Below are positions 17,786 to 26,943 of a stretch of DNA of 64,000 nucleotides, in pieces. The translations under genes were made by a program, and so were the position numbers. The notes under the pieces are model-generated. The model was not told where the DNA came from. It saw only the letters and a list, made by a program, of their open reading frames with translations, and made no database searches. The DNA is taken from the NCBI RefSeq assembly GCF_000172175.1, contig NZ_ABJL02000007.1:310001-374000 (forward strand), written 5' to 3'. Every line of letters starts with the position of its first letter. Position 1 is the first letter of the stretch. The stretch comes from Bacteroides intestinalis DSM 17393. GTDB lineage: Bacteria; Bacteroidota; Bacteroidia; Bacteroidales; Bacteroidaceae.

Positions 17786-18358
17786 ATGGAAAACCAGGGA
17801 ATACTTCTTTATATCGGAATAGCCCTTATCATCTTATTGGTACTTTGGTATATCTGGACTGCCAATAATCTGATTGCAAAACGGAATCGGGTAAAGCAAT
17901 GCCGTAGCGGCATTTGTGTGGCATTGAAGCAGCGGAACGATATGATACCGAATTTGGTAGCTGCCGTAAAGTCCTATATGGGGCATGAGAATGAGACGCT
18001 AACCCGTATCGCAGAACTTCGCTTACGAACTTTTCAGCCTTCACAGGAGACTGAAAAGATAAGAACCGGTAATGAGCTTTCTTCTTTAATCTCCAAACTT
18101 CAATTATCCGTAGAAGATTACCCGGAACTGAAGGCAAGCGAGCAGTTCACCCGACTGCAAAGGAGCATTGAAGATATGGAATTACAACTGCAAGCCATAC
18201 GCCGCACCTATAATGCTGCGGTCACCGACTATAATAACTCCATTGAGATGTTTCCCTCTTCCATCGTAGCCGGCCGGCAGAATCATCATCAGGAAGAACT
18301 GATTGATATTCCCGAACAGGAACAGCGGAATGTGGATGTCAGTGCACTTTTAAAGTAG
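17786..18358 (+). CDS. lemA: LemA family protein
   Basis: 190 residues: one N-terminal membrane helix (about 8-25) followed by the LemA helical domain, with RNRVKQCRSGICVALKQRNDMIPNLV as the characteristic segment and AIRRTYNAAVTDYNNSIEMFPS near the end. LemA proteins are membrane-anchored with the helical part on one face; role unclear. It is the first gene of a four-gene plus-strand operon and is 10 bases from the DUF3137 gene, a pairing seen often in bacteria. Confidence 0.93.
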   Translation: MENQGILLYIGIALIILLVLWYIWTANNLIAKRNRVKQCRSGICVALKQRNDMIPNLVAAVKSYMGHENETLTRIAELRLRTFQPSQETEKIRTGNELSSLISKLQLSVEDYPELKASEQFTRLQRSIEDMELQLQAIRRTYNAAVTDYNNSIEMFPSSIVAGRQNHHQEELIDIPEQEQRNVDVSALLK

Positions 18359-18368
18359 TAGACGTAAT

Positions 18369-19391
18369 ATGGAATCAATTGACTTCAGAAGCCTTTCCGA
18401 AAGGCTTCGTACCGAACTTTCCCGTGTATATTTCTGGCAGAAGATTGTTCGTATTCTGAGCATCATAGTCTATCTCTTTGTGTTTTGCTGGATGATGTTC
18501 GTCCTGTTTGGGGGCTATCTTGTTGGATATATCGGCTTAGAGAACTACAGTGTGGTTACGCAATACATTTTCCCGGTCTTTATGGGATTTATTGTGCTGA
18601 ACTTCGCATTCAGCCGCTCTCTTATGAAATTCCAAGGGCAGGAAAATGATATCATGCGCAGCATTATGTCTGCTATGTTTCCATCCGTTCTTTTCTCCTT
18701 CTCTTCGCAACTGGACCAGCGTATATTATCCGGTAGCAGGCTCTTTAATTCTTCTTTCTCCGATCCGGCACTGGCGGCTACCACCTATGCTTATCTGGAA
18801 GTGCCGTGGGGAGATCGTACCCTTTATATAGTCGATATAGGGGTTTCCTATGGACTGATGAATAAGTTGGAACTGAATTCTGTAACAGGCTATTTGGTGA
18901 TGCTTTACCGCTATGTACTCCGTCCGCTGTTCGCCTCCAGGTACGAAAGTAGTGCGCATAACTTCCGCGGGATGTTTGGCTGGTGCCGTCTGGAGCGTAG
19001 TTTTAAGGGCAGCACGATTATCCTGCCCGACCATTTGGAACAAAAGGCCGGCTATCTGGCAAAGAATATCCAGGGCTTGAAGAGACGCTATAATGCCCGC
19101 TTCGTTCATCTGGAAGACCCGGATTTCGAAAAGTATTTCGTGGTTTATGCCGATGATGAAGTAACCGCCCGTATGATACTGACACCGGCGGTCATGCGCC
19201 GGATTACCCGTCTGCGCGAAACATTCGGGCACGATATGATGCTCTCTTTCAACAAAGGTACTTTTTATTATGCAGGAGTGATGCCCGACGGTTTCCTCTG
19301 CCTTCGCAAGCGGGCACTGGACAATGAACATCTGCTTGAAGAGATATACAATGATATAAACCTTGCCTGTCAGGTGACAGATATTCTTTAA
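18369..19391 (+). CDS. DUF3137 membrane protein
   Basis: 340 residues with two membrane helices (about 30-52 and 60-80) followed by a soluble DUF3137 domain containing FRGMFGWCRLERSFKGSTIILPDHLEQ and NKGTFYYAGVMPDG. Function unknown; members are commonly paired with LemA. Cotranscribed with its neighbours (10 and 14 base gaps). Confidence 0.85.
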   Translation: MESIDFRSLSERLRTELSRVYFWQKIVRILSIIVYLFVFCWMMFVLFGGYLVGYIGLENYSVVTQYIFPVFMGFIVLNFAFSRSLMKFQGQENDIMRSIMSAMFPSVLFSFSSQLDQRILSGSRLFNSSFSDPALAATTYAYLEVPWGDRTLYIVDIGVSYGLMNKLELNSVTGYLVMLYRYVLRPLFASRYESSAHNFRGMFGWCRLERSFKGSTIILPDHLEQKAGYLAKNIQGLKRRYNARFVHLEDPDFEKYFVVYADDEVTARMILTPAVMRRITRLRETFGHDMMLSFNKGTFYYAGVMPDGFLCLRKRALDNEHLLEEIYNDINLACQVTDIL

Positions 19392-19405
19392 AACCATATT
19401 ATAAC

Positions 19406-20719
19406 ATGAAACAAACACTTACATTTATTCCTCCCGTAGTGGACTCCACGCAAAGTTCCATTCATACGGAGGCTTACGAAAAGAGCGTGGACTTGTATAA
19501 CCAAGGCGAGTACCTGCAAGCTTTCCACAGTTTGCTGGATTACCTGAATGCGGACTTCCGGACGAAGTATGGTAATGCGGATGGTACTGAATTTCATATT
19601 CCCCACGGTTCTATCCTGGTGCATATTTCTGTAAAAGACGGATTTTACCGTATCAGTGCCGACTTCCTGAACTTGCCCGAGAAAGGGCGTGTAGCCATGC
19701 TTCGACAGATTGCAGACCTGAATCTGAACAAGTTGCTGTTGCCTCGCTTTGTGAAGGACAACGATAAGTTGAGAATGGAGTACACGTGTTCTCTCTCGCA
19801 GAGCCATCCCCATAAGATGTACTTCGTGTTACAGAATATCTGCCACATCGGCGATAAATATGATGACGAGTTCTGTACGAAGTTCGGTGCTACACGGTGC
19901 TATGAGCCGCAGGTCACCTCTTATCCGCAGCAAGAGATAGACCGCATTTATGAAGGTTTGCAAATCTTGGGCCGCGAAACACTGGAAGCTGTGAAAGAGT
20001 ATGATGCCGACCGGAAATATGGCTACTCCTGGAATGTGCTCGATACAACTTTCTATCAGATTTCCTACTTTGCCCGTCCGCAAGGCCAGTTATTGAATGA
20101 TCTTGATAAAGCGGTGGACGATATGGATGCCGAACTGCCTACTGCCGAGGTGGTAGCGAAAGGAAAGGCTTTTCTTGAGAAATTGCTCGCCATGCCTAAG
20201 GAGGAACTGGCGGCTGATCTTTATTTCGTAGATACATTGGTGTCTACCAAGCGCCGTTCGTCTCTGAAGAATATGCAGGAAAACTTTATAAGTGTCTATA
20301 AAGAAGCTACTGAAGCCATTCAGACGGAAAACTATGAGCGGAGTGCGGTACGTCTGCTCTATATTTTCTATGAAGCTTACTTCTATAATGATGTGCAGGA
20401 TGACATTAACGTAATTCTTTCGCATGCGCTTGAAAAAGCAAGCGGCAAGTCGATGGAGGATGCATCTGAAATCCTTTACAATGCGATGGATAAAATAATG
20501 GAAGGTGACCTGGAACCGGATGAAGATGACCTGGAAGAGATATCGGCAGAAGCCATCGAACAAATGCAGGGTATGGCAGCATCTCTGCAAGAGGAAATCA
20601 TGAAGGCGCAGGCCGATATGCAGGCTGCCATGATGAGGGGAGATATGGCCGAGTATATGCGTCTGGCGCAGGAACTTCAACAGAAGATGATGCAACAGGC
20701 ACTTGGCGGACAACAATAA
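19406..20719 (+). CDS. Unknown cytoplasmic protein with YbjN-like N-terminal domain
   Basis: 437 residues, no signal peptide or membrane helix. Residues about 25-140 look like a YbjN/type III chaperone-like fold (HGSILVHISVKDGFYRISAD, then GRVAMLRQIADLNLNKLLLP). The C-terminal third is strongly acidic (DLEPDEDDLEEISAE) and ends in a helical Met/Gln-rich tail (MQAAMMRGDMAEYMRLAQEL). It lies between the DUF3137 and protease genes, 14 and 21 bases away. The fold assignment is by eye and tentative; no enzyme motif seen. Confidence 0.6.
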   Translation: MKQTLTFIPPVVDSTQSSIHTEAYEKSVDLYNQGEYLQAFHSLLDYLNADFRTKYGNADGTEFHIPHGSILVHISVKDGFYRISADFLNLPEKGRVAMLRQIADLNLNKLLLPRFVKDNDKLRMEYTCSLSQSHPHKMYFVLQNICHIGDKYDDEFCTKFGATRCYEPQVTSYPQQEIDRIYEGLQILGRETLEAVKEYDADRKYGYSWNVLDTTFYQISYFARPQGQLLNDLDKAVDDMDAELPTAEVVAKGKAFLEKLLAMPKEELAADLYFVDTLVSTKRRSSLKNMQENFISVYKEATEAIQTENYERSAVRLLYIFYEAYFYNDVQDDINVILSHALEKASGKSMEDASEILYNAMDKIMEGDLEPDEDDLEEISAEAIEQMQGMAASLQEEIMKAQADMQAAMMRGDMAEYMRLAQELQQKMMQQALGGQQ

Positions 20720-20740
20720 CAGATTAAAAACAATGAATCA

Positions 20741-21823
20741 ATGGAACAGAACAATATATATCAGTTGGTTTTCAAAGTAACCCATGCAGGTGGATCAGGC
20801 AGCTGTTTCTATCTGAAAGACTATGATCTTTTTGTGACGAACTACCATGTGGTGAAAGGCTTTCATGCAGTGGCGGTACATGATAATGACCGGAATCCTT
20901 ATCTGGCTAAGGTGGTACTGGTGAACCCTTCATTGGACATAGCCCTGCTGTCCGTAGACGGTGATTTCTCGGCTCTGCCTTCCCTGAATCTGGCAGGAGA
21001 TAATTCCTTGTCCATCGGTGGAAAGGTTTGTGTGGCCGGTTATCCTTATGGCATGCCTTTTACGGTGACCGAAGGCTCTGTGTCTTCGCCCAAACAGCTG
21101 GTGGATGGAAAGTACTATATACAGACTGATGCGGCAGTGAATCCCGGTAACTCCGGCGGTCCTATCTTCAATGAAAAGAACGAAGTGGTAGGTGTAACGG
21201 TGAGTAAGCTGAGTAATGCCGACAATATGGGTTTCGGCATCCGTGTGGAAGCATTACGGAAGCTGCTTGAATTTGTGGAGGCTGTGGACCGTACAGCTTT
21301 TCAGGTGCAGTGCGACAGTTGTGACGAGCTGATATCGGAAGAGGAAGAATTCTGCCCTTCATGCGGTGAAAAGCTGCCCGAGGGTATCTTTGAAGAACGT
21401 GAACCGTCTTCATTGAGTACCTTCTGCGAACGTGCCATCCGTGAGATGGGAGTTAATCCGATCCTTGCGCGTGACGGTTATGACTCCTGGACATTCCATA
21501 AAGGCAGTTCCGAAGTGCGTATCTTTGTTTATGAAAATACTTATCTGTTTGCTGTTTCTCCTATCAATCTGTTACCAAAGAAAGAGGTGGAAAGGGTGCT
21601 CGATTATATCCTGGGTGAAGATTTCAGTCCTTACAAACTGGGTATTGAAGGACGCCAGATCTACATAGCATATCGTGTACATCTGTCTGACATTACGGAT
21701 GCATCGGAAGATGAAATCCTGACTAATCTGGTGAATCTGGCATTGAAAGCCGATGAGATGGATAATATGATGGTAGAAGAGTTTGGTTGCGAATTCTCTG
21801 AATATTCTAAACACGAAGACTGA
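20741..21823 (+). CDS. Trypsin-like (DegP-type) serine protease with zinc ribbon and YbjN-like tail
   Basis: 360 residues. The protease domain has the full triad: H36 (VTNYHVVKG), D66 (NPSLDIALL) and S138 (NPGNSGGPIFN). No PDZ domain follows; instead a four-cysteine zinc ribbon (C191, C194, C205, C208) and a C-terminal YbjN-like domain from about residue 225 (FHKGSSEVRIFVYENTYLFA). No signal peptide, so the protease appears cytoplasmic, unlike DegP/HtrA. Last gene of the lemA operon; followed by a strong terminator at 21841-21894. Confidence 0.85.
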   Translation: MEQNNIYQLVFKVTHAGGSGSCFYLKDYDLFVTNYHVVKGFHAVAVHDNDRNPYLAKVVLVNPSLDIALLSVDGDFSALPSLNLAGDNSLSIGGKVCVAGYPYGMPFTVTEGSVSSPKQLVDGKYYIQTDAAVNPGNSGGPIFNEKNEVVGVTVSKLSNADNMGFGIRVEALRKLLEFVEAVDRTAFQVQCDSCDELISEEEEFCPSCGEKLPEGIFEEREPSSLSTFCERAIREMGVNPILARDGYDSWTFHKGSSEVRIFVYENTYLFAVSPINLLPKKEVERVLDYILGEDFSPYKLGIEGRQIYIAYRVHLSDITDASEDEILTNLVNLALKADEMDNMMVEEFGCEFSEYSKHED

Positions 21824-21840
21824 CTTTAAGTAATAATTGC

Positions 21841-21894
21841 AAAACGCGGCTGCCTATAAAGATTATCGATTATCTTTTGGCAGCCGCGTTTTTT
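21841..21894. terminator. Strong bidirectional terminator after the lemA operon
   Basis: Arms AAAACGCGGCTGCC and GGCAGCCGCGTTTT are perfectly complementary with a T run on each strand's far side; it separates the operon from the convergent DUF3836 gene. Confidence 0.85.
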
Positions 21895-21931
21895 CATTGG
21901 AAACTGTAAGAGAGAATTCTTGTTAGAGTAA

Positions 21932-22417
21932 TTATCTGTTTGCCAGCAAAGCGTTGTTCCAATTTGTTGCATTGTGTTCTGTTACCAGATTCCAGGAGTT
22001 GTTTTTCTCATTCCAGTTGTAAGCCATGTAGTTCATGCCATTCTCGTTCATCTGATAAACGGCTTTGGATTTCACATTCGTGTAGTCACCGTCTTTGCTG
22101 TTCCATGCTACATATTCCACGCCTACTTCATTATCGGTGTAGCTGAAGTTGAGGCAATACTGTTTTTCGAAGCGGCTGTTGTCCTGGTTCCATTTCAGGA
22201 TTTCCTTTGCTGATACACGTCCTTTTTCATCATGTGTGTAGTTGTATTGCAGGTGGCGTTCCAGGTACTTGCCTTCTTTTATTTTATAGACTGTCTGGGT
22301 TTCTACCCCGTTTTCCTGTTTCTCACTGTTGTAGGCGAAGTCTTTTACATTGTTACCACTTACTGCGTTTACTACTGATGTCAATGCGAATACTACTGAT
22401 AATACTAAAGCTTTCAT
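21932..22417 (-). CDS. DUF3836 secreted protein, paralogue 2 (two-component-site promoter)
   Basis: About 161 residues with the same signal peptide (MKALVLSVVFALTSVVNAVSG) and core as the gene at 13198: YNYTHDEKGRVSAKEILKW, VEYVAWNSKDGDYTNVKSK, YNWNEKNNSWNLVTEHN. Three W-centred hairpin-like repeats are visible. The start at 22417 was chosen over upstream ATGs because the signal peptide begins there and because 22483 lies upstream of the -7 element. Leader and promoter nearly identical to those of paralogue 1. Confidence 0.83.
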   Translation of the reverse strand: MKALVLSVVFALTSVVNAVSGNNVKDFAYNSEKQENGVETQTVYKIKEGKYLERHLQYNYTHDEKGRVSAKEILKWNQDNSRFEKQYCLNFSYTDNEVGVEYVAWNSKDGDYTNVKSKAVYQMNENGMNYMAYNWNEKNNSWNLVTEHNATNWNNALLANR

Positions 22418-22463
22418 AATGATTTTATTTTTTAAGTTATACATTTCGTTACTTTTGATGTTG

Positions 22464-22521
22464 CAAAGATAGGGCAGGGGCATGAGGATGAATGTTATCG
22501 TAATGTTATCATTAGGTTAAC
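22464..22521 (-). promoter_or_regulatory. Site C: three 11-bp-phased 7-mers plus -7 element
   Basis: TGTTATC at 22493-22499 and 22504-22510, GGTTAAC at 22515-22521; minus-strand -7 TATCTTTG at 22464-22471. Spacing is identical to sites A and B. Serves the DUF3836 gene at 21932. Confidence 0.77.
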
Positions 22522-22711
22522 GACACTTTTACGACTCTGGAGAACTCTCTTGTTTTTTTAGAGTTGTATGTATTTTTGTATTCCTCTTTTAATCAGTAAG
22601 ATGCTGATTTCCGTTCGTTTCTTTTCCTCATGCCTTGCCATTGGCTGGAAAGAACGCATTCTCGTCCGATATAAAAAGTAGTGCATTACTTCGTGATCCA
22701 TAGTTATTTGC

Positions 22712-22719
22712 TATTTTTG
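22712..22719 (+). promoter_or_regulatory. -7 element of the second histidine kinase gene
   Basis: TATTTTTG 22 bases before the ATG at 22742. The 190 bases between site C and here hold a second TATTTTTG (22571-22578) inside a 28-base block that recurs near 51911, and no gene. Confidence 0.5.
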
Positions 22720-22741
22720 CAGGCGAATATAAACGGATAAG

Positions 22742-25000
22742 ATGAAATTACGTACTGTCATCTCTCTTTCACTGGTGAGTCTGATTGCTATTGTGTTGAT
22801 ACAGTTGGGCGGAATGCTTTATGCTTTTCATGCACAGATGCAGGAAGCGGAGAAATCACTGAACAAGTGCTTCTGGATGTCTTTCACGGAGACAGTGGAT
22901 AATCTGGTGAACAACCTTCCTTATCCTGATAATTCAATAGCTATCATAGCGTATGCACCCAATCCTAAATACAAGCGGATAGATGGGGATGAAAGGAATA
23001 AGCGCACTTCCCAACAGGCGGCACAGGCTTTGCAACGGGTGTATGGAATAAAAGAAATTCCGTTGGCCACCATAGATAGCGTGTTGCACAATAAGTTGCG
23101 GAAGTTAGACATGGATGGGACGCTGACCGTGGAGCGCATTAATGTAAATACAAATGAGGTGCTGGCAACTACCAATCCTCAGGTAAGTAACCGTAACTTT
23201 GCCGCTGTTACTTCCGAAACAGCTTTCACCTTTAAATCCCGTGGGGAGGCTGTCCGTGCCATTCTTTCTTTCCCTGCCAAGGAGATGGAGAAGAGACTTC
23301 TGTTACTGTCATTCATTACATGGCTATTGCTGGGTACGGCTGTCTATGCCTTGATTGTACAGATGAAGTCGGTATTCCGCCAACGGCATGACTTGCAGAA
23401 ACAACAACAGGACTTCTATACGTTGGCCGAAGAAATGAAACATCCCGTCAGCCGGATGAAGAACTTGATAACCACAGAAAACTGGCAAGAGATAGAGGCA
23501 CAAAGCAACGTACTCTTTGAGAGAACCAATGCTACTCTGACACATGCCAAAGCAGAAATCCGGCAAAGAAGTACGGGCAGGCCTATTTCTCTTAAAGCAA
23601 TTTCTATGGTCAGCTTGGCGGGAGTATTCCTGTTGCTGGCTGTCTGGTCGGGATATTTGTATTACACGACCTCTCAAAAGATACGGTATCAGGCGGAGGA
23701 GCAATTGGAAGAGGCTTTCTACCGGGAGGCAGACTTACATAGATATCCGCTTTTCACTAAGGCTAACCCTGATTTTAATTGGGATAGCTCGCCGGGAGAA
23801 TTTCTCCCTTATCCGCTGCGTATGATGGACGAGCTTTATAAGGTATATCTGGAGAAAGGTTATCGCTACCGGATACAGTTGCTTACCATTCGGCATCTTT
23901 ACAATAAGTTTGATGAAGGCTTCCGTATGAAGATGGCTTATGATATACAGGATACGATCAGTCTGCGTAGCCGTGTGCCTATTCCGTTTTCCTTGCAGTT
24001 TGCCGACAGTGTGTTCAGAAAACAGCTTTTGGAAACAGGTTTTCCGGATAGGGCGGATATCCATTGGATCAGATATCCGTCCCGGGAGTTGATACTTTAT
24101 ACAGGTAGTCCGGCTGTTGACTTCGGGGATATCACTACCCGGTTGTTTCCGTTGGATAAGGATAGTACGAGCTGCATCTTTGCTGTGGTTCGTTCACCAC
24201 AACGTACTATAATGAGTGCCACTTGGTATATGCAGGTGCCGCTGCTTATTGCTTTCCTTTTCGTATCTCTCTGTGTTTTCTTTCAGATACGTATGTTGCG
24301 GGTACAGCGTCGGTTGGAACAGTTTCAGAAGGACTTTACTTACTCCATGATACATGATATGAAGTCACCGTTGCAGTCTGTTATGATGGGAGCGCATATC
24401 CTGGCAGGTGGTAAGTTGGCGGATAAGCCGGAGAAGCTGGTCCGCTACAGGCAAGTGATGGGAGATGAGTGCGAACATCTGCTGACACTTTCCAATCGTG
24501 TAGTAATGCTGACAGAGATAGACCGTGGAGAACTGGAACTACATAAAGAAGAAATTGCCCTAAGACCGTTGCTGCGGGATATAGCGGAAAAGTATCAGTT
24601 GAAAGCGGTGAAGACGGTTCATTTTGATATCGATTGTGAAGAAGGATGTAGTGTTTATGCGGATGCTTTCTGTCTGCGTGAGATACTTTCCAATCTGGTG
24701 GACAATGCTGTCAAGTACTCTAATGAAGAGGTTCTGATTATTCTTTCAGGTAAAAAGACAGAGGATGAAACCATTGTTAGAGTGCATGATAACGGTATTG
24801 GTATTCCTTTGAGCGAACAGCATAAGATATTCAATAAGTTCGAGAGGATTGCTTCCGGCAGTCGTAAGACGGGTGCATCAGGTTTCGGGTTAGGATTGAA
24901 TTATGTGTTGCAGGTGGTGAGTGCCCACGGCGGTATGGTGAAGGTAGAAAGTATGGAAGGGAGTTACAGTGAATTTACGCTACAATTCCCCTTGCGTTAA
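22742..25000 (+). CDS. Sensor histidine kinase with internal degenerate kinase-helix module (kinase 2)
   Basis: 752 residues, same architecture as the kinase at 14124: membrane segments near 7-27, 185-206, 286-306 and 497-516, two sensor regions, a degenerate dimerisation helix (DFYTLAEEMKHPVSR, about 224-238, with Glu230 at the phospho-histidine position), then a functional core with H538 (MIHDMKSPLQSV), a LVDNAVKYS N-box, DNGIGI and GFGLGLNYV. Likely autophosphorylates and signals to the regulator at 26992. The two kinases differ mainly in their sensor regions, so they may read different signals into one regulator. Confidence 0.9.
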   Translation: MKLRTVISLSLVSLIAIVLIQLGGMLYAFHAQMQEAEKSLNKCFWMSFTETVDNLVNNLPYPDNSIAIIAYAPNPKYKRIDGDERNKRTSQQAAQALQRVYGIKEIPLATIDSVLHNKLRKLDMDGTLTVERINVNTNEVLATTNPQVSNRNFAAVTSETAFTFKSRGEAVRAILSFPAKEMEKRLLLLSFITWLLLGTAVYALIVQMKSVFRQRHDLQKQQQDFYTLAEEMKHPVSRMKNLITTENWQEIEAQSNVLFERTNATLTHAKAEIRQRSTGRPISLKAISMVSLAGVFLLLAVWSGYLYYTTSQKIRYQAEEQLEEAFYREADLHRYPLFTKANPDFNWDSSPGEFLPYPLRMMDELYKVYLEKGYRYRIQLLTIRHLYNKFDEGFRMKMAYDIQDTISLRSRVPIPFSLQFADSVFRKQLLETGFPDRADIHWIRYPSRELILYTGSPAVDFGDITTRLFPLDKDSTSCIFAVVRSPQRTIMSATWYMQVPLLIAFLFVSLCVFFQIRMLRVQRRLEQFQKDFTYSMIHDMKSPLQSVMMGAHILAGGKLADKPEKLVRYRQVMGDECEHLLTLSNRVVMLTEIDRGELELHKEEIALRPLLRDIAEKYQLKAVKTVHFDIDCEEGCSVYADAFCLREILSNLVDNAVKYSNEEVLIILSGKKTEDETIVRVHDNGIGIPLSEQHKIFNKFERIASGSRKTGASGFGLGLNYVLQVVSAHGGMVKVESMEGSYSEFTLQFPLR

Positions 25001-25037
25001 AAAAGCCTGCTGGCAAAGATGAAATGTGCTCAACTAT

Positions 25038-25068
25038 TTGTTATTCAGATAGGCTTTTACTATTTTTG
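25038..25068 (+). promoter_or_regulatory. Promoter of the gene at 25104
   Basis: TTG (25038-25040), 20-base spacer, TATTTTTG (25061-25068): full match to the Bacteroides consensus with no tandem site, so this gene is probably outside the regulon. Confidence 0.6.
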
Positions 25069-25103
25069 TATACAGAGTCCGTAAAAAACAAAGGAGGTAG
25101 ATT

Positions 25104-25964
25104 ATGACACGCAGGGTTGGCATATCTTGGCTCCCAATTCGTTGGGGATTATTTTTTCTGTTCATTTCTGGTTTGCAGTTGCTTTCTGCACAGGAAGATG
25201 GTGCACGTTTCACTCTTGATAGCATGTTGATAAAGCCGAAAGCTGCATTTCAGCTTCCATCCGTCAACCTGCTTCCCGAAAAGACTGTATATCCTTTGAT
25301 TAATCCTATACAGTTAGGTGATTTACCTTCTTTCTCCTTGAAAGAGGAACTCCGTATCCCCTATCATATAAATCCTTCTCCACTATTCCGGGGCGATTAT
25401 AGCACAGGAGGTGTATTAAGGCAATTTCCTCATGGAGCGGTATTCGGTTCCGGGAGCCAGACCAGTCTTCCGGGCATCGGGCGTTTCAATAATGCTTCCT
25501 TAGGATATCAGCATATCTTTAACGATCGGCTATCGTTGCAACTTCGTGCCAATGCCATGAAGATAAATATGTCTCATATCACCGGGCAAGCCTTCAGTAC
25601 TGCGGGCAGGCTGACTTATCGTGCTTCCGACCGGGTTGCCTTCAATGTCTTCGGTTCGTATGATATCGGTAATTCTTACGGGATGAGCACTAATAGTTAT
25701 GGTGCTACGATATCTCTTGATATGTCCGAGCGTTTTGGTATGGAGGTCGGTGCCCAGCGCTATTACGATGCCATGCGTGGAGGTTGGCAGACGGTTCCCG
25801 TTGTGATACCCTATTATCGCTTCGAGAAGTTTAAGCTGGGGTTGGATGTAGGTGGAATAATATACGAGATTCTGCGTAGCGCGGTGTTTGATAATCGTGG
25901 CGGCGGTGACTTTGGTGGCGGCCCTACGATTAGGCCGCCAAAGTTCTCATTTCCGATAAAATAG
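25104..25964 (+). CDS. Secreted outer-membrane beta-barrel-like protein, unknown
   Basis: 286 residues. Signal peptide (GLFFLFISGLQLLSAQ), then about 70 residues of extended segment, then alternating beta strands of roughly ten residues (SLGYQHIFNDRLSLQLRAN, AGRLTYRASDRVAFNVFGSY, MSERFGMEVGAQRYYDAM) consistent with a small outer-membrane barrel. Ends in a glycine-rich tract (NRGGGDFGGGP). It sits between kinase 2 and the DUF5694 gene (convergent, 13 bases). No family named with confidence. Confidence 0.55.
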   Translation: MTRRVGISWLPIRWGLFFLFISGLQLLSAQEDGARFTLDSMLIKPKAAFQLPSVNLLPEKTVYPLINPIQLGDLPSFSLKEELRIPYHINPSPLFRGDYSTGGVLRQFPHGAVFGSGSQTSLPGIGRFNNASLGYQHIFNDRLSLQLRANAMKINMSHITGQAFSTAGRLTYRASDRVAFNVFGSYDIGNSYGMSTNSYGATISLDMSERFGMEVGAQRYYDAMRGGWQTVPVVIPYYRFEKFKLGLDVGGIIYEILRSAVFDNRGGGDFGGGPTIRPPKFSFPIK

Positions 25965-25977
25965 AAGAAGTAGATAT

Positions 25978-26796
25978 TTACTTCAGGTAATCGTTTATAT
26001 TCAGTAGTTTGTATTCGGGAGAACATTCAAACAGATAGTTCAGGATGTTCATGTGCGCTGCGCCGAAAATAACCAGTATCCGTTTGCCGGCGGTATCGGG
26101 AATCCGCTGGATATTCCTGAGTATCCTTAGATTCCGGTTGAACCATCTTCCGGATTCAAAGTCTGTTCCGGTATAATCGCCTTTGACGGATTCATACTTG
26201 AAATGCTTGATAAGATAGTTTCCTAAATCTTTCTTGATATGTACCGGATCGTTGAGATGTATCAGTTGTGCAAGTATCCCTTGCTGCTTGAATATGGGTT
26301 CATCTTCATAGTACAAAGCAGAGTCGGGAGAGTTTGAGAAGCTTTCTTCAAAAGCCAGATATTCATTACTTTCATCATCATCCAGCAGTTTCTCTATGTG
26401 GGTAGTGTGTGCTCCCCAAGCATCTGCACAGTATATCTTGGCATTGCACATTCGGGCTATTCTGAAACCTAACTGCTGAATTTCATTTCTGTTCAGCTCA
26501 TGCTTGCCGGTAAGGTATGAGTTATAGAGAGAGTCTATCTCTGACTGTTTGTATAAAGGCCATTCAATGACAATGGCATCCGGTTTGAATTGTGCCAGTT
26601 TCTTGGATATTAACTCTATCTCTTTTTGATATTGAGGAGATAGTACATCTATCTGGTCTTCTTCGGATATTTGTTGCACATCCAGATTGGGAAATTCGAA
26701 GTGGAAGACTCCCAACGTAAGGACTTCTGCCTGTTGGGCATATCCTTTTGTGAAGAGCATGCTTGCGGTAATCAGAATAAGAATGATTTTATTCAT
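25978..26796 (-). CDS. DUF5694 exported protein (TraB/GumN-like fold)
   Basis: About 272 residues. Signal peptide from MNKIILILITASMLF to KGYAQ; then LTLGVFHFEFPN, AIVIEWPLY and the C-terminal ILVIFGAAHMNILNYL. The conserved GxxHF...E...GxAHM arrangement resembles TraB/PrgY/GumN-like metal-dependent families, so an enzymatic role is possible but not shown. The start at 26796 is chosen because the signal peptide begins there and the upstream part is charged. Site D lies 108-136 bases upstream on the same strand, placing it in the proposed regulon, divergent from the response regulator. Confidence 0.72.
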   Translation of the reverse strand: MNKIILILITASMLFTKGYAQQAEVLTLGVFHFEFPNLDVQQISEEDQIDVLSPQYQKEIELISKKLAQFKPDAIVIEWPLYKQSEIDSLYNSYLTGKHELNRNEIQQLGFRIARMCNAKIYCADAWGAHTTHIEKLLDDDESNEYLAFEESFSNSPDSALYYEDEPIFKQQGILAQLIHLNDPVHIKKDLGNYLIKHFKYESVKGDYTGTDFESGRWFNRNLRILRNIQRIPDTAGKRILVIFGAAHMNILNYLFECSPEYKLLNINDYLK

Positions 26797-26873
26797 CGTA
26801 ATTACTTTTAGTTTGGTGCCCAAAAGTAATGATTCTTTTTGGCATGACCATACGATCCTGATTTTTGATGTTG

Positions 26874-26932
26874 TAAAGACAGGGTAGGAGCAATAAGAAT
26901 GAATGATATCGCAATGTTATCTTCGGGTTAAC
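26874..26932. promoter_or_regulatory. Site D: tandem 7-mers between DUF5694 and response regulator genes
   Basis: TGATATC at 26904-26910 (one change), TGTTATC at 26915-26921, GGTTAAC at 26926-26932: starts again every 11 bases. Minus-strand -7 is the weaker TGTCTTTA (26874-26881). The third 7-mer ends 11 bases before the regulator's own -7 (TACTTTTG, 26944-26951), so bound regulator could also influence its own promoter. Confidence 0.68.
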
Positions 26933-26943
26933 GAATAATTTAT

